Assembly: GCA_903904655.1 (NCBI GenBank)
Contig: CAIVDK010000439.1
Coordinates: 1-34,001 of the forward strand
Reading direction: 5' to 3'
Length of the DNA stretch: 34,001 nt
From: an uncultured delta proteobacterium
GTDB taxonomy: Bacteria > Desulfobacterota > Syntrophia > Syntrophales > Smithellaceae
A program made the position numbers and the translations under genes. This document shows positions 11,456-18,942 of the stretch, in pieces (the first letter of the stretch is position 1; every line of letters begins with the position of its first letter). The notes under the pieces were generated by a model. It did no database searches and was not told the DNA's origin. It saw only the letters and a program-made list of their open reading frames with translations.

Positions 11456-12703
11456 ATGCGCCGTCCGGAATTACTGATCCCCGCCGGCAATCTGGAAAAA
11501 TTGCGCACCGCTTTGCTTTATGGCGCAGATGCCGTCTATGTCGGCGTTCCGGGATTGAGCCTGCGCTCGACATCCGCTGAAATATCGCTCGATGATCTGG
11601 CCACAGGCGTTTCCGAAGCTCATGGACAACATGTCAAGGTTTATGCCGCCCTCAATACATTCGCCCGCAACACCGATCTGGAACAGACGCGGCTCCTGAT
11701 TCCCGCGCTGATTGCAACAGGTGTGGATGCACTGATTCTCAGCGATCCGGGCATGATCCGGCTGATCCGTCAAATCGCGCCCCAGTTGACGCTGCATCTA
11801 AGCACACAGGCCAACACAATGAATACCGAAGCGGTCCGCTTCTGGCAGGATCAGGGCATACGGCGGATTATCCTGGCGCGGGAATTGACTTTAAGGGAAG
11901 TTGGAGAAATTTCCAAGGCGGCACCCGGCATGGAACTGGAAATTTTTATCCACGGTGCGATGTGCATGTCTTATTCGGGACGCTGCTATCTGTCGGCGTG
12001 GCGCAACCGGAAGAGCGCCAACCAGGGGGACTGCACGCAGCCCTGCCGCTGGGAATACCTGCTAACTGAAGCAACACGTCCTCACGATCCTCTCATTCTG
12101 GAAGAGGATGAACGATTCAGTTATTTACTGAGTTCAAAAGATTTATGCCTGATTGAGAATCTGCCGGACGTGCTGGCCGCCGGCATCACGAGTGTTAAAA
12201 TCGAAGGCCGGATGAAATCGTCTTACTACGTGGCCATTGTTACCCGAACCTACCGTCAGGCGCTTGACGAACTAACCTCGCACAAAGAAACCTACCACTG
12301 CAATCCGCAATGGCTTGATGAACTAAAGAAAATTTCTCACCGCGGCTACACCACCGGTTTTGCTTTCAGCAAGGAAAAAATAACGGAAATCAGTTCGGAA
12401 ATAAAAAATATCCAGACCCACGAACCGGCGGGCATTGTTCTGGACTATGATGATGTTCACAAGCGAATTCTCGTGGAGATCCGCAATCATTTAAAGGCAG
12501 GGGATGTTGTTGAACTGCTATTGCCAAGGGATATTGTGCGGGTGAACACTCAAAGGCTTTTCAACAACAATGGCGACGTTGTTCTTCAGGCCCACGCGGG
12601 AAATAAAATATTTCTAGACCTACCCTGCCCGGCACCCCAGGGGGCTCTGCTGCGCAAAGCAATTAGAAATAGGCTGACCCCCTTGCAGGGGGCGCGAGGC
12701 TGA
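11456..12703 (+). CDS. Peptidase U32 family protein (TrhP/YegQ-like)
   Basis: Start MRRPELLIPAGNLEKLRTALLYGADAVYVG at 11456; U32 signature EIFIHGAMCMSYSGRCYLSAW; CxQPCRWEY. Confidence 0.88.
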   Translation: MRRPELLIPAGNLEKLRTALLYGADAVYVGVPGLSLRSTSAEISLDDLATGVSEAHGQHVKVYAALNTFARNTDLEQTRLLIPALIATGVDALILSDPGMIRLIRQIAPQLTLHLSTQANTMNTEAVRFWQDQGIRRIILARELTLREVGEISKAAPGMELEIFIHGAMCMSYSGRCYLSAWRNRKSANQGDCTQPCRWEYLLTEATRPHDPLILEEDERFSYLLSSKDLCLIENLPDVLAAGITSVKIEGRMKSSYYVAIVTRTYRQALDELTSHKETYHCNPQWLDELKKISHRGYTTGFAFSKEKITEISSEIKNIQTHEPAGIVLDYDDVHKRILVEIRNHLKAGDVVELLLPRDIVRVNTQRLFNNNGDVVLQAHAGNKIFLDLPCPAPQGALLRKAIRNRLTPLQGARG

Positions 12704-12868
12704 AGACCGAAGGCTGAAGATTAAAACTCCAAGTCTGACCACCTTGCTGGGGACGAAAGACTGTTGACTAAAGGCTTTTGTATTTATAATAAAAGGAAAC
12801 CCCCGCAGTAAACTGCGGGGGTTCATTCATTTTAACCTTCGGCCTCGCGCCCCCCGCAGGGGGGTCAG
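12672..12868. repeat. Inverted/direct repeat cluster flanking a terminator
   Basis: 12674-12700 CTGACCCCCTTGCAGGGGGCGCGAGGC matches the reverse complement of 12842-12868 at 25/27 positions; a diverged direct copy begins near 12735 (GTCTGACCACCTTGCTGGGGACGAAAGACTG). Confidence 0.75.
12798..12823 (-). terminator. Rho-independent terminator for the OmpA-family gene (possibly bidirectional)
   Basis: Perfect 11-bp stem AACCCCCGCAG-TAAA-CTGCGGGGGTT; T-rich on the minus strand downstream. Confidence 0.8.
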
Positions 12869-12882
12869 TCTTTCAGCCTAAC

Positions 12883-13935
12883 CTACTTCTTGATGATATA
12901 TTCGGCTGTCGCTGCTTCTACACGACGGTTCTTCGCTCGTCCTTCTTTTGTAGAGTTGGAAGCCACGGGTTTCTCCAGACCGAAACCTTTTGCATTCAGC
13001 CGTTTCGCATCAATACCGCCTTTTTCGACCATGTACTTCTTGATAGCGTCGGCGCGTCGCTGAGAAAGTTTTTTATTGTATGCGGCGCTGCCTTTACTAT
13101 CCGTATGACCTTCGATTGTTACATTGAGATCCGTATATTGCTTCATAACGGCGACCAGATCGTTGATATCACTGAAGGCGTTCTTCTTGATGGAGGACTT
13201 GTCGAAATCAAACAATACATTCAGGGTTGTTCTTCCCTTCTCCACGATTTCCTTAGCTACCCTGGGCTGGGGTTTCACTTCCTGAACTACCACGGGAGCT
13301 GCCGCCTGGGGTTTAATTTCCTCAACTACCACGGGAGCTGCCGCCTGGGGTTTCACTTCCTGAACTGCCGGCGGGGGTGCAACAGCCTTCTTTGCGCCAC
13401 CAAAGGCAAAGGTTACACCTAATGTGTAGAGAAGGTTGCTATGTGTGTCGCTAAAAGGAATAACATGGCGAACATCACCGCGCAGGGCAACATTCTCCGA
13501 CAGGAAATACTTCAGTCCGGCGCCATAATCTAAGGCGATTTTATTTCTTTTGTCTTCAGTCGTTCTATCATAAGTTGTGGAATAGTGAATACCTCCAACA
13601 CCGGCAGCAAGAAAAGGCACAAATTTTCCGTTTGGCAGAATGTTGAAAATACCTTCAATTCCGTAACCAAGAAAACTCATTTTTTCCTTCGCCGGGGTCC
13701 CATTGATCTCAGTTGGAACATAGTGGACAAAACCTTCGACACCAATATACTTGGTGAAAAAGTATCCAGCTCGCAGACCCAAGCTCAATGAGTTATCCAT
13801 GTCTTCGTTACCTTCGAACATGTAACCGCCAATAGTTGGCGTAATATTAACCGACCCGGCTTTCACCTGCGTGTATCCTGTTGCGACAACTAACATGAAC
13901 AGCAGAATGACAACCAATGAAGTAATCTTTTTCAT
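12883..13935 (-). CDS. OmpA-family outer membrane protein (beta-barrel plus OmpA C-terminal peptidoglycan-binding domain)
   Basis: 350 aa; signal peptide; NVLFDFDKSSIKKNAF, TIEGHTDSKGSAAYNKKLSQRRADAIKKYM, NRRVE; Pro/Val-rich linker repeats. Confidence 0.92.
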   Translation of the reverse strand: MKKITSLVVILLFMLVVATGYTQVKAGSVNITPTIGGYMFEGNEDMDNSLSLGLRAGYFFTKYIGVEGFVHYVPTEINGTPAKEKMSFLGYGIEGIFNILPNGKFVPFLAAGVGGIHYSTTYDRTTEDKRNKIALDYGAGLKYFLSENVALRGDVRHVIPFSDTHSNLLYTLGVTFAFGGAKKAVAPPPAVQEVKPQAAAPVVVEEIKPQAAAPVVVQEVKPQPRVAKEIVEKGRTTLNVLFDFDKSSIKKNAFSDINDLVAVMKQYTDLNVTIEGHTDSKGSAAYNKKLSQRRADAIKKYMVEKGGIDAKRLNAKGFGLEKPVASNSTKEGRAKNRRVEAATAEYIIKK

Positions 13936-14195
13936 ATTTCTCTCCTTATTCTTATATTTCGATTTTCAATCGACTCTTTTTTTCAGAAAAGTCAATCACC
14001 ATTTTGAGTTAAAAACAGAATCCATTGGATATGAACTTAACAAATATGTTTTTGATCAACCACCTCGCAGCAAGCTGCGGAGAATTGACGCTCGTCCCGC
14101 AACAGCGGGATTGGAAATAACTGTATCACTCACCTGACCGATGTCAATAAATTTTCTTCATAAGTGTACCGAATCAGCCAAGCGCAGGCCTGATT

Positions 14196-15353
14196 TCAAT
14201 GACAGAGCTTCAGTATCTCCCGCATCACGTCTGGCGTAACATCATTATTTTCACCCATATTGGACAGGCCGTGCGCTTCCAGTAGTTTAATCACCAGATC
14301 GGCATCGACCGCCTCAATACCATAGCCCTTCAGACGGGTTGGCAAACCCATACTCTCAAAAAAAGCCCGCGTCCTGTCAATCGTGGTATCGATTCGCGTC
14401 GCCTCCGTCCCGGATGAAATACCCCAGATCCGTTCGCCGTACTGAAGCAGTTTTTGCTTCTTACTTCCGGCACGGACTTTCAGCATGGCCGGCACCAGAA
14501 CGGCCAGAGTCTGAGCATGATCCAATCCGTATAAAACCGTCAATTCATAGCCCGCCCGGTGAGCCGCCCAATCCTGAGGAACACCCGCGCCGATGAGACC
14601 GTTCAGCCCCAGCGTTGCTGCCCACATGAGATTGGCCCGCGCATCATAATTCTTTGGATCGACAAGCGCTTTCTGCCCCTCTTCAATCAGCAAAAGCAAA
14701 AGCCCTTCGGAAAGACGATCCTGAACTTTTCCATTCACTGGATAGGTCAGATACTGCTCAAGAACATGCACAAACGTATCGACCACGCCATTGCCGATTT
14801 GTCTGACCGGCAGGGTAAAGGTCTTCGTTGGATCCAGCGCGGCAAATCGGGGAAACAGACAATCATTCATTATAGCGCGCTTCAGCCTGACGGATTTGCG
14901 TGAGATAATGGCCCGGTTGTTCATTTCCGAACCGCTCGCCGGCAGCGTCACAACAGCGCCAACCGGCAGTGCCCGGCGAATGTCGGCGCCTTTGTTCTCC
15001 AGCAAAAGAAATGGTTCGTTGTTAAAGGGAATGGCGGCGGCCATAAACTTGGTTCCGTCAATCACCGAACCGCCGCCGATCGCCAGCAGAAAATCAACAT
15101 TCTTCTTGCGCGCCAGCTCTATACCCTGCATTAACGTTTCATATTCGGGATTTGCTTCGATGCCGCCAAATTCAGTGATATCAATACCTGCAAGGGCCGA
15201 GACCACCTCATCCAGCACACCATACTTCCTGGCGCTCATCGCGCCATAAGTGATCATCACCTTGGCATCGCGCGGAATTTCACCGGCAATCCGCCCTATC
15301 GCGTCTTTGCCGAAAATGACTTTAGTGGGATTATGAAATGTAAATGAAAACAT
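14196..15353 (-). CDS. Iron-containing alcohol dehydrogenase (YqhD/butanol dehydrogenase-like)
   Basis: 385 aa; FSFTFHNPTKVIFGKDAI, LLAIGGGSVIDGTKFMAAA, AAHRAGYELTVLYGLDHAQTLAVLVPAM. Confidence 0.93.
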   Translation of the reverse strand: MFSFTFHNPTKVIFGKDAIGRIAGEIPRDAKVMITYGAMSARKYGVLDEVVSALAGIDITEFGGIEANPEYETLMQGIELARKKNVDFLLAIGGGSVIDGTKFMAAAIPFNNEPFLLLENKGADIRRALPVGAVVTLPASGSEMNNRAIISRKSVRLKRAIMNDCLFPRFAALDPTKTFTLPVRQIGNGVVDTFVHVLEQYLTYPVNGKVQDRLSEGLLLLLIEEGQKALVDPKNYDARANLMWAATLGLNGLIGAGVPQDWAAHRAGYELTVLYGLDHAQTLAVLVPAMLKVRAGSKKQKLLQYGERIWGISSGTEATRIDTTIDRTRAFFESMGLPTRLKGYGIEAVDADLVIKLLEAHGLSNMGENNDVTPDVMREILKLCH

Positions 15354-15507
15354 ATTATTTAAGCAACCCCCTCGTAAAAATCGTCTCTACCTGTGGAATA
15401 TTTTTCAGAAACATACTATTCCCGCCGCTAATTTTCAAGCTCTTTTGAAAATCACGCTGAATAGATTGACCAGGCATTTTGACCCTTCTTTCATTTGCTG
15501 TGAAGCA

Positions 15508-15804
15508 TTACAATTTCTCAGAAGTAGCTGGCAGAAAGCATCCCGAACCGGAAATATGTTTTCCCCTGGATTGCTTCAAGTCTGCAATAATTTCATCCGC
15601 CGTCCGGTCATCCTCCCATGAGCCGGAGAGTTCAAGCAAAACCTGAGCGGGCATCTTTACGGCCTGCGCCTGCTGCCTTTTCAGGAGATATTCTTTTGTC
15701 ATAAAAAGAATCTGCTGGCTGACAGAGCGGTTTTCCGAACAGGCAAGCGCCTTGATCTGGGCATAATAATCATCGTTCATGCCTTTTATGTGAAGATTCG
15801 CCAT
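15508..15804 (-). CDS. FitA/Arc-like ribbon-helix-helix antitoxin-type protein (orphan)
   Basis: 98 aa; MANLHIKGMNDDYYAQIKALACSENRSVSQQILFMTKEYLL resembles FitA-like plasmid stability antitoxins; no adjacent PIN toxin. Confidence 0.6.
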   Translation of the reverse strand: MANLHIKGMNDDYYAQIKALACSENRSVSQQILFMTKEYLLKRQQAQAVKMPAQVLLELSGSWEDDRTADEIIADLKQSRGKHISGSGCFLPATSEKL

Positions 15805-15857
15805 ACTTACATCCGATTAATATCATACTATATCGTGCCCAAAACCCCGCCGTCTTA

Positions 15858-17081
15858 TTACTGAATTCGCAGCCCATTTTCCAGCCGTTGAATTATTGCT
15901 TCTTTGTCTAGTAGTAAACTGGTTTTCTTTGTTTCGAATAAAGGCATCCTTATGATTGGTTTATACTTGCTATCAATTAAAGGTAAAAAATCTCTCAACG
16001 TATCGTACCACGCCCTTTGTTCATCGCGATATGGAGGGTCGTCATCTTTCATTTTAATCCGGTTGCAATAATCGGCATATTCTTCCTTGTCAAAGGCAAT
16101 TGTCAATTCTTTCGGATAATTTTTCAGCGCAACAGCCCTTAATTCAGTAAAATGCCTCACTTCATCAAGCTCAACAATTATCTGTTCTCCTGGTATGTAG
16201 ATATCACAATTTGCGAGTTTCTTCCTGCCTATCTTTATCTTTCTGCCACGATGATTTCCCAACGCTGCATAGATTTTTTTTAAGTAGGGATATGCTTCTT
16301 TTTCAGCATGTCCACTAAGATCGGCAACCAGTCCACTTGGGTATCCCCAGAATACTTTTTCGTAGTGATCCAACAGGTATCGATAAATAAAGTTTTTTTC
16401 TTCATCAACATTCCGGGACAAAGAGTCCTTGTATTTCAAAATTGATATTTCCCCTTTTTTCTCCTCATAAAATTCGATTTCCTTGTCCGACGCCTTTATA
16501 TAATCGAGCACTGAACGGGCAGGTATATCTGTAACTGATGTCGAAATGGCAGTAACATCAATCCTTGCCGTTGGATTAATGCCGGCTATCCATGGTAAAA
16601 AATCACGCAATACATCATTCCATATACTTACAACATTATTTCTCTTGCCTATCGCCTTTTTTTCGCATTTTCCACGGTATTCTTTATGATTGAAGGCAAG
16701 CGGCAGGTCAGAGGGATACATGTCTAGCACCTCTCCCCGCAGACTATTAAAGTGCTGCTTCTCATCAAGCTCAACCACCTGATTGGAACGTCCAAGAAAA
16801 ATATCACAATCCTCCAAATGACCACTATTACCTATTCTGCCTGTTTTAAAAAAATTTTTACTGTTGTCATATTGCAACAGGAAATCGTATATGCGTTTCA
16901 AGTGCTTGAAATACGGTTTGCCCTCATAATCTACAATCCGGGTTGAAATTTCGGGAATTTTATATTCAACCCGGATATCATATCCTTGGCGGTAAAGCGC
17001 AATCCAGATGTTGTTCTTTATGAGCCAATCGTGGTTTGTTGTTTCTTTATTTGCCATTATTTCGCCAAAACCTCTCATCAT
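15858..17081 (-). CDS. Uncharacterised protein with two tandem Vsr/DUF559-like (PD-(D/E)xK superfamily) nuclease-type domains
   Basis: 407 aa; repeated motif CDIFLGRSNQVVELDEKQHFNSLR...YPSDLPLAFNHKEY...LRDFLPWI and CDIYIPGEQIIVELDEVRHFTELR...YPKELTIAFDKEEY...LRDFLPLI. Confidence 0.55.
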   Translation of the reverse strand: MMRGFGEIMANKETTNHDWLIKNNIWIALYRQGYDIRVEYKIPEISTRIVDYEGKPYFKHLKRIYDFLLQYDNSKNFFKTGRIGNSGHLEDCDIFLGRSNQVVELDEKQHFNSLRGEVLDMYPSDLPLAFNHKEYRGKCEKKAIGKRNNVVSIWNDVLRDFLPWIAGINPTARIDVTAISTSVTDIPARSVLDYIKASDKEIEFYEEKKGEISILKYKDSLSRNVDEEKNFIYRYLLDHYEKVFWGYPSGLVADLSGHAEKEAYPYLKKIYAALGNHRGRKIKIGRKKLANCDIYIPGEQIIVELDEVRHFTELRAVALKNYPKELTIAFDKEEYADYCNRIKMKDDDPPYRDEQRAWYDTLRDFLPLIDSKYKPIIRMPLFETKKTSLLLDKEAIIQRLENGLRIQ

Positions 17082-17090
17082 ACAACTTCA

Positions 17091-17897
17091 TTATACAGGC
17101 CTTCTCCGTATTACAGTAGTTCTGGCCTGACCCAATGTCATCACCGGTATTTCAGGTACAATTCCAATCCTGATATCCAATCTATCATTTATCCGTGGCG
17201 ACACTTCACGCACTCGTGCTGTTATATCCTCACCGTTATAAAAGACGGTCCACGGAATTGAGGATTCCCTTCCTCTCCCCATGTTCCATACCGTAATTAC
17301 CATTCTCTGGTTCCTGGAATAATAAGCTCTTTTTCTTTTCATCTCATAGCGCGTCATATAGTCGTGTAGTGGATTAAAAACGACTCTGATATTGCGCCTT
17401 TCAAGTTCACCGTTAAAACCGAATTCATCTCTAAAGTTTCCATTGGATGGCATATAGTTGGCAATGTTACTTTCACCACAAATAGCAACCAGGCCATCGC
17501 CTATAATTCGTCCGGGAATGCTGCGGAAAAATTCTCTTTTCCGTTCATGCGTGTCGCTTGATTTGCCGAAAAATTGCTCCATTATTCGCGGTAGTTCTTC
17601 ACCTTTCAGCCAGACTTCCACAAATTTATTAGGAGTTTTTTTGTTGCCCACCTCAAGAATAACACACCGGACGTTTTTCAGATCACCAAAAATGGTTTGG
17701 TGATTTCTGCGAATCGGAGAATTCTCATCCCATGTAAAAAGCGAATATAGGATAGTGTCACACCCTTCACCATCACATATGGAATGAATCTGTGAAGCAT
17801 GTTCAGCAAAATCCTGATGACCATGTCTATTAGAAAGATTGTAATTATGAGAAACTACGGCCACTTTTTTTACGTTAAAACTCTTTTGTTCCATCAT
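17091..17897 (-). CDS. Nitrilase/carbon-nitrogen hydrolase-like protein
   Basis: 268 aa; GLVAICGES (candidate catalytic Cys), LERRNIRVVFNPLHDYMTRYEMKRKRAYYSRNQRMVITVWNMGRG and TVFYNGEDI follow the nitrilase-fold order. Confidence 0.45.
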   Translation of the reverse strand: MMEQKSFNVKKVAVVSHNYNLSNRHGHQDFAEHASQIHSICDGEGCDTILYSLFTWDENSPIRRNHQTIFGDLKNVRCVILEVGNKKTPNKFVEVWLKGEELPRIMEQFFGKSSDTHERKREFFRSIPGRIIGDGLVAICGESNIANYMPSNGNFRDEFGFNGELERRNIRVVFNPLHDYMTRYEMKRKRAYYSRNQRMVITVWNMGRGRESSIPWTVFYNGEDITARVREVSPRINDRLDIRIGIVPEIPVMTLGQARTTVIRRRPV

Positions 17898-18007
17898 ATA
17901 TAGATCCCTTTCGCTTAGTTTTCTTTCGGATAAAATCTATTCCTGGATCAATCTGAAAGGCCCTCCGATCAGTGAAACCAAATTATTGATGAGGGCGCGC
18001 CACCGTC

Positions 18008-18940
18008 TTACCTTTCCAATAATTTTCTTCCTCCAAATACTTTGATTTTGTCCACAAGATCAAAAGCGGCCGTTTTGATTTGATAATCCTGCCAACGTTG
18101 TTCATATAGGCTTGTTGAAAGCAATGCTACATCCGTGGTTTGACCTTCACCCACCCACTCGTCGAGACCATAGTCATAGCGGATACCGCCCCGCTCCGTT
18201 AGGACATATCGCGCGTGGGGTTTATCTCCTGATGCCTTGATTTTCCATCTAAAGACCTGCAATATCAATCCTTCTGGAATTATCTGAGGGAATTTGCGCA
18301 AACAATCATCTTTCCATTCCGTTGCTCTTTTCTGCTCCTTCAAATCGTCATATTCAACATGAAGTTCTATCCGCAATGGTAAATGTTCTTCAAAGGCAAA
18401 TTCGATAAGATTGGAGAATGTTTTCCGAAAACGGGATTTCATGGGATCGAAATGAGGATCGATGATAAGAATTTCCTTACTGACCTGCAACAACAGCTTG
18501 GCGCAGCAAGCCAATTCATTTGCTTTACGGGAAATTACTTGCTCTTTTGGTACGTTCCAAAGGGGGTGAGATGCGTCGAGTTCGTCTATATTCAGGATAT
18601 TCGGGATTTTTGCCTCGTTGTTTCTGGCAATGACAGCGTGAAAGGGGCGCTGCCGCTGCTGCTCTTCTATGTTGTTCATCCAGTTTTTTTCAGGATCATA
18701 CGGTCTATTCAATTTTGCCATTTTGCTCTTTTCAAGATTTTTTAACTTTATCGCAATACGGGAACGCTCCACATCTCGTAACTGTGTATTTTCACAACAG
18801 GCTGCCATAACCATGCGCGCCCACTTTCCGGGAAAGCGTGAAATCAGCCGTCCGTGCTCGACACCTACTTGATCATCAACATAACGGAAATTTTGCCAGT
18901 TGTTGAGTGCTTCGGGTTCCACAGCATATTCATTGATCAT
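18008..18940 (-). CDS. Uncharacterised PLD-like protein (degenerate HKD motif)
   Basis: 310 aa; KEILIIDPHFDP ... KPHARYVLTERGGIRYDYGLDEWVGEGQTTDVALLSTSLYEQRWQDY resembles the H-x-R-Y-(I/L)-T strand/loop of PLD-like domains. Confidence 0.45.
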   Translation of the reverse strand: MINEYAVEPEALNNWQNFRYVDDQVGVEHGRLISRFPGKWARMVMAACCENTQLRDVERSRIAIKLKNLEKSKMAKLNRPYDPEKNWMNNIEEQQRQRPFHAVIARNNEAKIPNILNIDELDASHPLWNVPKEQVISRKANELACCAKLLLQVSKEILIIDPHFDPMKSRFRKTFSNLIEFAFEEHLPLRIELHVEYDDLKEQKRATEWKDDCLRKFPQIIPEGLILQVFRWKIKASGDKPHARYVLTERGGIRYDYGLDEWVGEGQTTDVALLSTSLYEQRWQDYQIKTAAFDLVDKIKVFGGRKLLER

Positions 18941-18942
18941 GA

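Noticed and set aside
13270-13366. 39-bp tandem repeat as a mobile or CRISPR-like repeat
   Set aside because: It encodes the in-frame QAAAPVVV(E/Q)E(I/V)KP linker repeat of the OmpA-family protein; ordinary coding repeat.
14064-14112. Short hairpins CTCGCAGCAAGCTGCGGAG and CCCGCAACAGCGGG upstream of the OmpA-family gene
   Set aside because: Resemble common intergenic palindromes but are short and have no T-run; not enough for a feature without genome-wide comparison.
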